Part shown: positions 1-7,603 of the stretch, one piece after another
Layout: the number at the start of each line of letters is the position of its first letter
Numbering within the stretch: position 1 is the stretch's first letter
NCBI RefSeq assembly: GCF_000282495.1
Contig: NZ_AKJE01000059.1
Location: forward strand, 31,769-95,768
Reading direction: 5' to 3'
Source of the DNA: Pseudomonas sp. GM79
GTDB taxonomy: Bacteria; Pseudomonadota; Gammaproteobacteria; Pseudomonadales; Pseudomonadaceae
DNA: 64,000 nucleotides
Position numbers and translations under genes: made by a program
The notes under the pieces: model-generated
Told to the model about the DNA's origin: nothing
Database searches by the model: none
The model's input: the letters and a program-made list of their open reading frames with translations, nothing else

Positions 1-426
1 CTGGATACCACGGAGCAAGCCAACTTCATCACGGGTTGGACGACGTTTCTGTCTGGTGTCGAGTACTTCAATACGACCGCCGCGGATGGCGTTGCGATTG
101 TCGACCTGGCCAACTACGTTTATGAGAACGGCGGCGGCATTCAGCAGAACTTTGCCACCACGGTCGGCGCCCAGTACCGATTGACCTTCAGCGCGGGTAA
201 TTCGCGCTACGCCGGTCGCTCCGGCGACGGTGTCATCCAGGTGAAAGTGGCGGGGCAAACCGTCACCTTCAACACCCCGTCCGCCAACGGTACAACAGTC
301 GAGTGGAGCACCATCACTTACGACTTCACCGCCACCACGGCTCAAACGACCCTGGCCTTCTCCAACGAGCAGAAGCCGTACGCCAACTTTGCCTTCATCG
401 ACAATGTAATCGTTGAGCCTGTTTAA
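1..426 (+). CDS. C-terminal part of a DUF642-like tailocin-associated protein
   Basis: Open from base 1 in frame 1 to a TAA at 424-426, so the start lies before the window. The 141 residues seen are Thr/Asn/Gly-rich beta-type sequence: an opening 'NFITGW' stretch, then 'GGIQQNF' and 'YRLTFSAGNS', ending 'NFAFIDNVIVEPV'. That layout is typical of DUF642 / carbohydrate-binding jelly-roll domains, where the last strand reads 'xIDNVxV'. It sits just before holin and endolysin genes and cinA, the usual tailocin site in P. fluorescens, so a role in tail-fibre or surface binding is plausible. That is inference. Family call moderate; exact function unknown. Confidence 0.6.
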   Translation: MDTTEQANFITGWTTFLSGVEYFNTTAADGVAIVDLANYVYENGGGIQQNFATTVGAQYRLTFSAGNSRYAGRSGDGVIQVKVAGQTVTFNTPSANGTTVEWSTITYDFTATTAQTTLAFSNEQKPYANFAFIDNVIVEPV

Positions 427-554
427 CCCCCTGGTCGCCTGCCATCAACAGGACTTGCAGTCGTTTCTCTGCGCTTGAGCGGCGACCGCTGATCACCAAG
501 GCTGCACCGAAACACACCATCAATTACTCATTAATCACCCCCAGGAGGCGTGAC

Positions 555-902
555 ATGACAAACGAGCAACAAGCGTTGCTGGACATGCCGATCTGGCTGG
601 TCATCGTTCTCGCCCTGGTGGGTGGGGTGTCTGGTGAAATGTGGCGCGCCGACAAGGAGGGCGCTCGCGGCTGGTCATTGCTGCGGCGTCTGGCCTTGCG
701 ATCCGGGGCCTGCATGATCTGCGGGGTCTCGGCCATCATGCTGCTGTACGCCGCCGGTGTGTCGATCTGGGCAGCAGGTGCCTTTGGCTGCCTGACGGCG
801 ATGGCCGGGGCGGACGTGGCCATCGGGCTTTATGAGCGCTGGGCCGCCAAGCGGATTGGCGTTTGCGAAGTGCCGCCGCCAGATACCCGCCAGGATCACT
901 GA
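555..902 (+). CDS. Phage/tailocin holin
   Basis: 115 aa. It has an N-terminal membrane segment (about residues 12-28, 'MPIWLVIVLALVGGVSG'), a basic loop, then one or two further hydrophobic stretches (about 50-85) and a charged C-terminus. This matches the small three-segment holins (LydA/phage_holin_3 type) that start the lysis and tail module of Pseudomonas tailocins. It would permeabilise the inner membrane to release the endolysin encoded at 1122. The start is fixed by a strong AGGAGG seven bases upstream of the ATG. A holin normally heads a tailocin cluster; here almost no tail genes follow it. Confidence 0.75.
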   Translation: MTNEQQALLDMPIWLVIVLALVGGVSGEMWRADKEGARGWSLLRRLALRSGACMICGVSAIMLLYAAGVSIWAAGAFGCLTAMAGADVAIGLYERWAAKRIGVCEVPPPDTRQDH

Positions 903-992
903 ATACAAAGCCCAATGGAATGGCGAGCAGCGATGCCTACCGGCATCCGACCCGCACGGACGCGGGTTTCCCACGGCCAGTACCTTTCACTC

Positions 993-1019
993 AAACCCGC
1001 ACTCAAGCGGGTTTTTATT
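993..1019 (+). terminator. Hairpin with T-run after the holin gene
   Basis: AAACCCGC (993-1000), six-base loop, GCGGGTTT (1007-1014), followed by a T-rich stretch. It lies between the holin and the truncated tail ORF and could lower read-through from the lysis gene. Confidence 0.6.
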
Positions 1020-1035
1020 ACCCGGTGAAAACACT

Positions 1036-1125
1036 ATGAAGATCATTCCACTGATTGACCAACTGCGTGATCACTGCCCAAGTCTTGTAGATCGAGTCGC
1101 CGCCGGCATTCTGGAGGCTATATGA
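1036..1125 (+). pseudogene. 29-codon remnant of a tail (terminator-like) gene
   Basis: An ATG at 1036 opens a frame of only 29 residues, 'MKIIPLIDQLRDHCPSLVDR...', that stops at 1123-1125 and overlaps the endolysin start. The peptide resembles the first residues of the tail-terminator-like protein that follows the holin in Pseudomonas R-type tailocins ('MKI.PL...LR..CP....RVA'), a full protein well over 100 residues. The rest of such a gene, and all later tail genes, are absent. I read it as the 5' stub left by a deletion that joined this gene to the endolysin gene. A short functional peptide cannot be excluded. Resemblance is from memory, not from alignment. Confidence 0.5.
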
Positions 1126-1685
1126 CCGTTACGCAGCAACAACTACAGATCATTATGCCCAACGCCAGCTCCCAAGCGGGCGTTTTCATTTCTGCACTCA
1201 ACATCGCCATGACCCACCGCAACATCAACACCCCGAAACGCATCGCTGCGTTCCTTGCGCAAATCGGTCACGAGTCGGGGCAGTTGCAGTACGTACGTGA
1301 GTTGGGCAGCGCTCAATACTTGAGCAAGTACGACACTGGCGTACTGGCTGTGCGCCTGGGTAATACGCCAGAGCCCGACGGCGACGGTCAAAAATACCAT
1401 GGCCGAGGCCTGATTCAGATCACGGGTCGCGACAATTACCGTCAGTGCAGTCTCGGACTCTTCGGTGATGATCGTTTGCTGTTTTTGCCAGGACTTCTGG
1501 AAAAGCCCCGGTGGGCCGCTGAATCGGCTGCCTGGTTCTGGGAGCAAAATGGCTTCAATGAACTGGCCGACCGCGACCAGTTCAACAGCATCACCCGCCG
1601 CATCAACGGCGGCCTGAACGGTTTGCAGAATCGCTTGCATCTCTGGGCGCGGGCGAGGGCGGTGTTATGCCAGCCTTCGGTTTGA
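1122..1685 (+). CDS. GH19 chitinase-like endolysin of the tailocin
   Basis: 187 aa. It shows the GH19 lysozyme/chitinase core: 'FLAQIGHESGQL' with the general acid Glu at about residue 51, 'YHGRGLIQITGRDNY' (about 90-105), and 'ITRRINGGLNG' near the C-terminus. It would cleave peptidoglycan glycan strands at lysis, after holin action. The start is supported by GGAGG six bases upstream, and its ATG overlaps the stop of the remnant at 1036 (ATATGA). No signal peptide, as expected for a holin-dependent endolysin. The Rz gene follows at once. Confidence 0.9.
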   Translation: MTVTQQQLQIIMPNASSQAGVFISALNIAMTHRNINTPKRIAAFLAQIGHESGQLQYVRELGSAQYLSKYDTGVLAVRLGNTPEPDGDGQKYHGRGLIQITGRDNYRQCSLGLFGDDRLLFLPGLLEKPRWAAESAAWFWEQNGFNELADRDQFNSITRRINGGLNGLQNRLHLWARARAVLCQPSV

Positions 1686-1690
1686 TCCCG

Positions 1691-1967
1691 ATGTCTTACC
1701 GCATCATTGGCGTTGTTGTGTTTCTGGTTGTGTTGGCCGGCGGCTCGGCGGCGCTGGCCTGGCGACTGCAGGACTGGCGTTATGGCCGGCAACTGGCGGA
1801 ACTGGCCGGGTTGCAGGCCGAGAAACTCGACCAGCTGACGGTGGCAGCCGCGACGTAGCGAGCCCCCGGCGCATGCTCAGCGAATTATCGCCATCACCGA
1901 CGCAGGCGACCGCGGACTGATTGCCTTGCAGGCATGTCAGGCCTATGTCAGAGCCCTCGCTCGCTAA
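1691..1967 (+). pseudogene. Disrupted Rz-type inner-membrane spanin gene
   Basis: An ATG at 1691 encodes 55 residues: a membrane anchor ('MSYRIIGVVVFLVVLAGGSA') and the start of a coiled-coil region ('WRYGRQLAELAGLQAEKLDQL'), ending at a TAG at 1856-1858. From 1872, in another frame (+3), the sequence reads 'HAQRIIAITDAGDRGLIALQ' and continues to a TAA at 1965-1967. That is the usual C-terminus of Pseudomonas Rz proteins. Intact family members are about 150-170 aa, so the middle (about 60-80 codons) is missing and the halves are out of frame. Spanin function for outer-membrane disruption is probably lost unless supplied elsewhere. Confidence 0.75.
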
Positions 1968-2047
1968 CATTTTGATCGATCCTGAACCTTGCAAGCGTGA
2001 TCGGCTCGTGTACGGTAGGCCTCATTCCGCTCGATCAGGAGAGAGCC

Positions 2048-2548
2048 GTGAAAGATATCACTCAGCTGGCCGCTGAACTTGGCAGACGCTTGCAGGTTCT
2101 CAATGCCCACGTCACCACCGCCGAATCCTGTACCGGTGGCGGGATTGCCGAGGCGATCACCCGTATTCCGGGGAGTTCGGCGTGGTTCGAGGCCGGTTAT
2201 GTCACCTACTCCAACCGTCAGAAAACCCAGCAACTGGATGTCCCGGCCGAGTTGTTTCCAACCGTCGGGGCGGTCAGTCGCGAGGTGGTCGAGGCCATGG
2301 TCCGCGGCGCGCAGGAAAAAAGCCGGGCGCGTTTTGCCGTGGCGGTCAGCGGTGTAGCCGGGCCGGATGGCGGTTCGCCGAGCAAGCCCGTGGGCACGGT
2401 GTGGCTGGCCTGGGGCGTCGGTGAGCAGGTGTTCAGCGAGGTGCAGTACTTTGCCGGTAACCGTGACGAGGTCCGCCGACAAACGGTGAAGGCCGCGCTA
2501 GAGGGGCTGCTGCGCCATGCGGCTGGAGAAATCTCAAATCAGGGGTAG
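2048..2548 (+). CDS. cinA: CinA-family nicotinamide-nucleotide amidase
   Basis: 166 aa, corresponding to the C-terminal amidase domain of CinA (PncC). It hydrolyses nicotinamide mononucleotide to nicotinate mononucleotide and ammonia in NAD recycling. Visible signatures are 'TAESCTGGGIAEAITRIPGSS' with the catalytic Ser/Thr region, and 'AVSGVAGPDGG' and 'KPVGTVWLAW' in the second half. I chose the GTG at 2048, which has AGGAG about seven bases upstream; the frame is open further upstream but without a better signal. It precedes recA, as is usual in Pseudomonas, where tailocin clusters insert between mutS and cinA. Confidence 0.92.
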   Translation: MKDITQLAAELGRRLQVLNAHVTTAESCTGGGIAEAITRIPGSSAWFEAGYVTYSNRQKTQQLDVPAELFPTVGAVSREVVEAMVRGAQEKSRARFAVAVSGVAGPDGGSPSKPVGTVWLAWGVGEQVFSEVQYFAGNRDEVRRQTVKAALEGLLRHAAGEISNQG

Positions 2549-2575
2549 GCGATACTGAAACGCTGTGGAATAATA

Positions 2576-2591
2576 CTGGCTACTTATACAG
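2576..2591 (+). promoter_or_regulatory. LexA (SOS) box upstream of recA
   Basis: CTGG-CTACTTAT-ACAG, 41 bases before the recA ATG, fits the LexA site CTGT-N8-ACAG except for a G in the last base of the left half. The same variant half-site occurs before dinB at 24813. Confidence 0.85.
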
Positions 2592-2631
2592 GTGTTGGCC
2601 GTCAGGCCTTATTGATTACGTGAGGACTTTA

Positions 2632-3684
2632 ATGGACGACAACAAGAAGAAAGCCTTGGCTGCGGCCCTGGGTCAGATCGAACGTCAATTCGGCAAGGGT
2701 GCCGTAATGCGTATGGGCGATCAGGACCGTCAGGCGATCCCGGCTATTTCCACTGGCTCTCTGGGTCTGGACATCGCGCTCGGCATTGGCGGTCTGCCAA
2801 AAGGCCGTATCGTTGAGATCTACGGTCCTGAATCCTCCGGTAAAACCACCCTGACACTGTCGGTGATCGCCCAGGCTCAAAAAGCCGGCGCGACCTGCGC
2901 ATTCGTCGACGCCGAACACGCCCTCGACCCTGAGTACGCCGGCAAACTGGGCGTCAACGTCGACGACCTGCTGGTTTCCCAGCCGGACACCGGCGAGCAG
3001 GCCCTGGAAATCACCGACATGCTGGTGCGTTCCAACGCGGTAGACGTGATCATCGTCGACTCCGTGGCCGCTCTGGTGCCAAAGGCTGAAATCGAAGGCG
3101 AAATGGGCGACATGCACGTGGGCCTGCAAGCCCGTCTGATGTCCCAGGCGCTGCGTAAAATCACCGGTAACATCAAGAACGCCAACTGCCTGGTGATCTT
3201 CATCAACCAGATCCGTATGAAAATCGGCGTGATGTTCGGCAGCCCGGAAACCACTACCGGTGGTAACGCGCTGAAGTTCTACGCTTCGGTTCGTCTGGAC
3301 ATCCGCCGTACTGGCGCGGTGAAAGAAGGTGATGAAGTCGTCGGTAGCGAAACCCGCGTCAAGGTTGTGAAGAACAAGGTGGCTTCGCCGTTCCGTCAGG
3401 CCGAGTTCCAGATTCTTTACGGCAAGGGCATCTACCTCAACGGTGAGATGATCGACCTGGGTGTTCTGCACGGTTTCGTCGAGAAATCCGGTGCATGGTA
3501 TGCCTACGAAGGCACCAAGATCGGTCAGGGCAAGGCCAACTCGGCCAAGTTCCTGGCGGACAACCCGGAGATCGCCGCGAAACTTGAGAAGCAGCTGCGC
3601 GACAAGTTGCTGTCTCCAGCACCAGACGTCAAAGCATCGCCAGTCAAAGAGACGGCTGATGACCTGGCTGACGCTGATATCTGA
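2632..3684 (+). CDS. recA: Recombinase RecA
   Basis: 350 aa, the usual length. It forms ATP-dependent filaments on single-stranded DNA for homologous recombination and triggers LexA self-cleavage. Walker A 'GPESSGKT' is at 65-72; Walker B 'VIIVDSVAAL', the loop 'GEMGDMHVGLQARLMSQALR' and 'FINQIRMKIGVMFG' are all intact. The C-terminus is acidic ('ADDLADADI'). I chose the ATG at 2632 (MDDNKKKAL); an in-frame GTG-type start 12 bases upstream is ignored because GAGG lies seven to eight bases before 2632. Controlled by the LexA box at 2576, with recX eight bases downstream in the same unit. Confidence 0.99.
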   Translation: MDDNKKKALAAALGQIERQFGKGAVMRMGDQDRQAIPAISTGSLGLDIALGIGGLPKGRIVEIYGPESSGKTTLTLSVIAQAQKAGATCAFVDAEHALDPEYAGKLGVNVDDLLVSQPDTGEQALEITDMLVRSNAVDVIIVDSVAALVPKAEIEGEMGDMHVGLQARLMSQALRKITGNIKNANCLVIFINQIRMKIGVMFGSPETTTGGNALKFYASVRLDIRRTGAVKEGDEVVGSETRVKVVKNKVASPFRQAEFQILYGKGIYLNGEMIDLGVLHGFVEKSGAWYAYEGTKIGQGKANSAKFLADNPEIAAKLEKQLRDKLLSPAPDVKASPVKETADDLADADI

Positions 3685-3692
3685 TTGATCCG

Positions 3693-4160
3693 ATGACCGC
3701 CGTACTCGATACACTCGTCGCGGTGCGGCGAACCGCAATGGACCTGCTCGCGCGACGCGAGCATGGTCGAGTCGAGCTGACGCGTAAACTGCGTCAGCGC
3801 GGCGCCCTCCCTGAAATGATCGACACAGCACTCGACCGTTTGACGGAAGAGGGCCTGTTGTCCGAATCCCGTTACCTCGAGAGCTTTGTTTCCTATCGTG
3901 CCCGTTCCGGTTATGGCCCTTTGCGAATTCGCGAAGAGTTGAGCCAGCGCGGCCTGCAACGTACCGATATCGAACTCGCCTTGCGCGAGAGCGGTATCAA
4001 CTGGCAGGAACAACTGGAAGACACCTGGCGGCGAAAATTCTCCGGGCACTTACCGATAGACGCCCGGGAACGTGCCAAACAGGGCAGGTTCCTGAGTTAT
4101 CGGGGATATTCCATGGAAATGATCAGCCGCTTGTTCAGCGGCCGAGGGATGGACGATTGA
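3693..4160 (+). CDS. recX: Regulatory protein RecX
   Basis: 155 aa, all helical, with three tandem three-helix repeats typical of RecX: 'LLARREHGRVELTRKLRQRG', 'GYGPLRIREELSQRGL', and 'AKQGRFLSYRGYSMEMISRLF'. RecX binds along RecA filaments and limits their extension and strand exchange. It lies directly after recA, so it is co-induced in the SOS response by read-through. Ends in a strong terminator. Confidence 0.96.
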   Translation: MTAVLDTLVAVRRTAMDLLARREHGRVELTRKLRQRGALPEMIDTALDRLTEEGLLSESRYLESFVSYRARSGYGPLRIREELSQRGLQRTDIELALRESGINWQEQLEDTWRRKFSGHLPIDARERAKQGRFLSYRGYSMEMISRLFSGRGMDD

Positions 4161-4163
4161 ATG

Positions 4164-4200
4164 AACGGCTCGCTATTTCGATAGCGGGCCGTTTTTTTTT
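4164..4200. terminator. Bidirectional terminator between recX and the LOG gene
   Basis: AACGGCTCGCTAT, loop TTCG, ATAGCGGGCCGTT, then nine T. It serves recX on the + strand and, with less A/T symmetry, the convergent gene ending at 4204. Confidence 0.9.
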
Positions 4201-4203
4201 GCT

Positions 4204-5322
4204 TCACGTTACCTTGGACGGCTCACGCGCGCGTTGTTGCGCCTGGGGTTTGGACTGTGCCCAGTTTTCCGGCAGGTTGATGTAGTCCACTAGATCCCGC
4301 AGGCGGCCATGATCACGGGCGTTGAAGGTGAAGGCCAGTCGCGCCAGATGGCTGAACTGTGCTTCGTCGTGCTCCTCACCGCTGTAGGCGTGCTGATGGA
4401 AATGGTCACTCAGGCACAGGTCAGCGAATGCCTCCTGCATGTGTTCGAGCGCCCGGTCGCTGAGTTTGTGGTTCATGCGAATCACGAACTGATGCTTGAG
4501 CCAGCGGCTGGAGTGGAAGTTGCTGTAGAACTGATTGATCTGCTCCACTGCCTCTTCGGCACTGTAGACCAGGCTCAAGAGTTTCATATCGGTTGGCAGG
4601 ATGTAGCGATTTTCCTCCAGTTGCTGATGAATGAAGTCCAGCGCGCCTTGCCAGAACTTGCCGCCCGGCGCATCCAGTAGCACCACGGGCACCAATGGGC
4701 TTTTGCCGGTCTGGATCAGGGTCAGCACTTCCAGCGCTTCATCCAGCGTACCGAAACCGCCTGGGCACAGGACCAGCGCATCGGCCTCCTTGACGAAGAA
4801 CAGTTTGCGGGTAAAGAAAAAGTGGAAGGGCAGTAGATTCCCGGTGCCATTGACCGTGGGATTGGCATGTTGCTCGAAGGGCAGGGTGATGTTGAATCCC
4901 AGGCTGTGTTCCAGGCCGGCACCTTCATGAGCCGCCGCCATGATGCCGCCACCGGCACCGGTGATGACCATCATGTCCGAGCGCGCCAGAGCGGCGCCAA
5001 GCTCTCGGGCCAAACCATACAGTGGGTGTTCTATCGGCGTGCGGGCCGAGCCGAAAACAGTGACTTTGCGTCGTCCTTTGAACTGCTCCATCACACGGAA
5101 GGCATGTTCGAGTTCGCGCAAGGCTTGCAGGGTGATCTTGGCATTCCAGCGGTTGTGATCTTCCTGGGCCATTCGCAGCACAGTCAGGATCATGTCGCGG
5201 TAAATCGGGATGTTGGGGCTATTGGGTGAAACCAGGTTGAGTTGTTCTTCGACCTTGCTGGTGAGGTCGTGGCCGCTTTCTTGAAAATGACGGCTCAGGA
5301 GGTCATTCGGTTGGTAAGGCAT
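4204..5322 (-). CDS. LOG-family (TIGR00730-type) nucleotide phosphoribohydrolase-like protein
   Basis: 372 aa, longer than the 180-aa plant-type LOG proteins. The central Rossmann-like domain has 'VTVFGSARTP' (87-96), 'VITGAGGGIMAAAHEGA' (119-135) and the signature 'PGGFGTLDE' (187-195), whose Arg/Glu residues act on nucleoside 5'-monophosphates to release the base. Extra N-terminal (about 80 aa) and C-terminal (about 110 aa) helical regions are specific to the long bacterial subgroup. Substrate unknown; annotation as 'lysine decarboxylase' would be a historical error. Convergent with recX; own promoter presumably in the gap above 5322. Confidence 0.85.
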   Translation of the reverse strand: MPYQPNDLLSRHFQESGHDLTSKVEEQLNLVSPNSPNIPIYRDMILTVLRMAQEDHNRWNAKITLQALRELEHAFRVMEQFKGRRKVTVFGSARTPIEHPLYGLARELGAALARSDMMVITGAGGGIMAAAHEGAGLEHSLGFNITLPFEQHANPTVNGTGNLLPFHFFFTRKLFFVKEADALVLCPGGFGTLDEALEVLTLIQTGKSPLVPVVLLDAPGGKFWQGALDFIHQQLEENRYILPTDMKLLSLVYSAEEAVEQINQFYSNFHSSRWLKHQFVIRMNHKLSDRALEHMQEAFADLCLSDHFHQHAYSGEEHDEAQFSHLARLAFTFNARDHGRLRDLVDYINLPENWAQSKPQAQQRAREPSKVT

Positions 5323-5810
5323 TCAACTTCTCCTTCTGCACAGAACCCTTGGCCCGACAACACAATCGTCGGCGCCGCGACACCCCTTGTGTCGCTGTCT
5401 GCCCAAGCCCTTGCCTGGGCGCTCCACCTGACTCGTTTGCAATCGAGCCATCCATACGGGCTCTGCTTATCCCTTGAATGAAAGAAACGTTCGCACAATA
5501 AGACACGCAATGGGCAGCCCCTTTTCTGCCCTGAAAAAAACCACATGAACACTTTGAATTTAGACCCTCGCGACGATTTTTGCTGCTTGATCATTGCGCC
5601 GCAAAGTCTTTCCTGGCAATCGCTTATTGACGATTTGCAAGGTGCTTTCACCGCTCGTCTGAACGCAAGCCGTATGTCCTGCGCTCTGATTTACTAAGTT
5701 ACAGGCGTGACACGACAACTTTGCGTCAATGGCAGGACGCAACGTTCAAGCAATTCAGGGATTTTTCGCGTGATCAACGACGATCAATGCGTGCAGGGAG
5801 GCGGGAAACC
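5323..5810. other. Long intergenic region without a recognised gene
   Basis: 488 bases. I see the Shine-Dalgarno (AGGAG) of the LOG gene on the minus strand just inside the left edge, a weak GCCCA/TGGGC stem at about 5400-5420, and A/T-rich sequence around 5480-5600 that could hold promoters. No tRNA, REP element, or coding frame with a recognisable product is evident. An sRNA here cannot be excluded but I have no positive evidence. Confidence 0.4.
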
Positions 5811-6005
5811 ATGCCCAGAGTCACTCTGGAGATCGATGCGCAACTGTATCGATTGCTGAAATTATCAGCCGAGACCAATCATTTGAGTCTCGAAGAGGAG
5901 TGCTGCCGGCGTCTGGAGGGCGGGGAGCGACGTTCGCGCTACTTGCAGGCGTTGTTGGCAGAATTGCGCGCCGAGGATGAACAGCGGCGCGCCAATTCCC
6001 GTTGA
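5811..6005 (+). CDS. Small ribbon-helix-helix-like protein
   Basis: 64 aa: 'MPRVTLEIDAQLYRLLKLSAETNHLSLEEECCRRLEGG', then a charged C-terminus. The pattern of a short beta strand with alternating residues, then two helices, is that of MetJ/Arc-like RHH DNA-binding proteins. I chose the ATG at 5811 because of GGGAGGCGGG upstream; the frame continues to 5721 without a signal. No toxin partner adjoins it, so it may be a stand-alone regulator. Function unknown. It ends next to the stop of the convergent gene at 6006. Confidence 0.6.
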   Translation: MPRVTLEIDAQLYRLLKLSAETNHLSLEEECCRRLEGGERRSRYLQALLAELRAEDEQRRANSR

Positions 6006-6431
6006 TTACTTTTTCTTGGCCGGTGTGGCTTTCGGGCAATCCGATTCCTGGAAGCTTGCGGAGCCGACCGGGCGATTGGTTTTCACTTCGGTGAAGTCAT
6101 AACGCATGACCGCACCCTTGGCCATCAGCTTGCGGAACCCGTCATTTCTGCAGACGGAGGCGCCAAGCTGGAAGTACACGGCTTTCGGATCGGCGCGCAT
6201 CTTGTCGGCGTGGCTGCTCTGAACACTCAGGTGGTTGATCAGCTGATTGCCTTCGACGGTATAACCCTGATCAAGAATGTCTTCGTTGATCGCCCGTGGC
6301 GTGCCGACACTGCTTTGTACGGCGACGTTTCGCAGCTCTCTGTTGAGATTCTGCTCACTCAAGGATGCAGCCTGAGCGTTGAAGGACGACGCCAGCAGAA
6401 TGGCAGCGGTGGGAACGATAAGGCGCAGCAT
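6006..6431 (-). CDS. PA3611-like secreted small protein
   Basis: 141 aa with a clear signal peptide, 'MLRLIVPTAAILLASSFNAQA', cut after about residue 21. The mature part ('LNRELRNVAVQSSVGTPRAINEDILDQGYTVEGNQLINHLSVQ') contains two cysteines (in 'SVCRND' and 'ESDCPK') that could form a disulfide in the periplasm. From memory it matches P. aeruginosa PA3611, annotated as quorum-regulated and of unknown mechanism; the neighbouring erdR/dgkA order supports this. Start chosen at the ATG with CCAGGAGAG upstream. The C-terminus is Lys-rich ('ATPAKKK'). Confidence 0.7.
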   Translation of the reverse strand: MLRLIVPTAAILLASSFNAQAASLSEQNLNRELRNVAVQSSVGTPRAINEDILDQGYTVEGNQLINHLSVQSSHADKMRADPKAVYFQLGASVCRNDGFRKLMAKGAVMRYDFTEVKTNRPVGSASFQESDCPKATPAKKK

Positions 6432-6620
6432 GAAACTCTCCTGGTTCAGTGACTGGTGGTTCGACCAGCCACGTGACTGTGCGTTCAGTGGCGGCGAATT
6501 ATAGGGGAGCCCGCCTGGACGGTACAGGCTTGCGCTGGCGGCTCTGGTAAACTGCTGGCCTTTATTGCCTTGCCGAGTGCCGTTTGTGTCGAGTTTTCCT
6601 GTCTGCCGGTGTTGCTCACG

Positions 6621-7364
6621 ATGAACCACGCCCCCAACGCCGTAGCCCGCTTGCGCGATCAGCGAGAGGAAGAGGGCATCAAGCCGATTCAGGCCCGTGG
6701 CTGGCGAGCAACCCGTTGCCGTGCCTGCCGTGTGATCGAGAGTCACTGCCTATGCGCCTGGCGCCCACAGGTCGACACCCGTAGCGGCGTGTGCCTGATC
6801 ATGACCAATAAAGAAGTGTTCAAACCGAGCAATACCGGTTGGCTGATTGCCGATGTGGTGCGCGACAACCACGCATTCATCTGGTCGCGCACGGAAATCG
6901 ATGAACAACTGCTGGCGCTGTTGGCCGACCCGCAATGGCAACCCTATCTGGTGTTTCCGGGCGAATACGTCGAGCCCGAGCGAGTTACCCACAGCGTCGA
7001 GGTTGATAGCACCAAGCGCCCATTGTTCATTCTGCTGGACGCCACCTGGACCGAAGCCCGGAAGATTTTCCGCAAAAGCCCCTATTTTGATGCGTTCCCG
7101 ATTCTGAGCCTGCTTCCTGAGAAACTTTCACGATACCGATTGCGCAGGTCCACTCGCAGCGAGCACCTGTGCACGGCCGAAGTGGCGGCGCTGTGCCTCG
7201 ATCTTGCCGGTGATACAGACGCTGCTTCGGCGCTGGACGCTTATTTTGATGTGTTCAGCCAGCATTACCTGGACGCTAAACATCAGCTGGATATGAATGT
7301 TGCAACACCGGCCCATGCCGAGCTGATGCCCTTTGTACAGCACGCGGCGCCCGTGATCTGCTGA
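6621..7364 (+). CDS. tapT: DTW-domain tRNA-uridine aminocarboxypropyltransferase
   Basis: 247 aa. It has N-terminal zinc-binding cysteines 'CRACRVIESHCLC', then the DTW motif in 'LLDATWTEARKI', and the conserved 'RRSTRSEHLCTAEVAA'. TapT-type enzymes transfer the 3-amino-3-carboxypropyl group of SAM to U47 of tRNAs. The frame starts at 6570, but I chose the ATG at 6621 (MNHAPNAVARL). The extra N-terminal residues lack a ribosome site and do not look conserved. Divergent from the PA3611-like gene. The symbol follows E. coli yfiP/tapT. Confidence 0.8.
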   Translation: MNHAPNAVARLRDQREEEGIKPIQARGWRATRCRACRVIESHCLCAWRPQVDTRSGVCLIMTNKEVFKPSNTGWLIADVVRDNHAFIWSRTEIDEQLLALLADPQWQPYLVFPGEYVEPERVTHSVEVDSTKRPLFILLDATWTEARKIFRKSPYFDAFPILSLLPEKLSRYRLRRSTRSEHLCTAEVAALCLDLAGDTDAASALDAYFDVFSQHYLDAKHQLDMNVATPAHAELMPFVQHAAPVIC

Positions 7365-7603
7365 GCATCGCCCATACTGCAAGGAACCAGGCTCGCTGGC
7401 AGGGCCACGCAACTTGACCACCCCGGCTTCGCTGGGCATGCTTGGCGCCGATTAGGGCGCGGCCAAGGTTTGAAACGCTGCTTTTTTTACGTAATTGGCG
7501 TTGAACGTGCCCTGTTGGTGCTGCTGCGTGGCTGCACCTCGAGTTGTTTTGGCGAGGCCTGAATGCATCGGGCGTCCCATAAAAAAACAGGATCATTTGA
7601 AAA

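Noticed and set aside
5323..5810. An Rsm-type regulatory sRNA in the long gap
   Set aside because: No repeated A(N)GGA loops, no GacA-type upstream sequence (TGTAAG-N6-CTTACA) and no terminator seen; I have no positive evidence.
5721..6005. Longer start (5721) for the small RHH-like ORF
   Set aside because: No ribosome site and non-conserved sequence upstream; the ATG at 5811 follows GGGAGGCGGG and begins the RHH strand.
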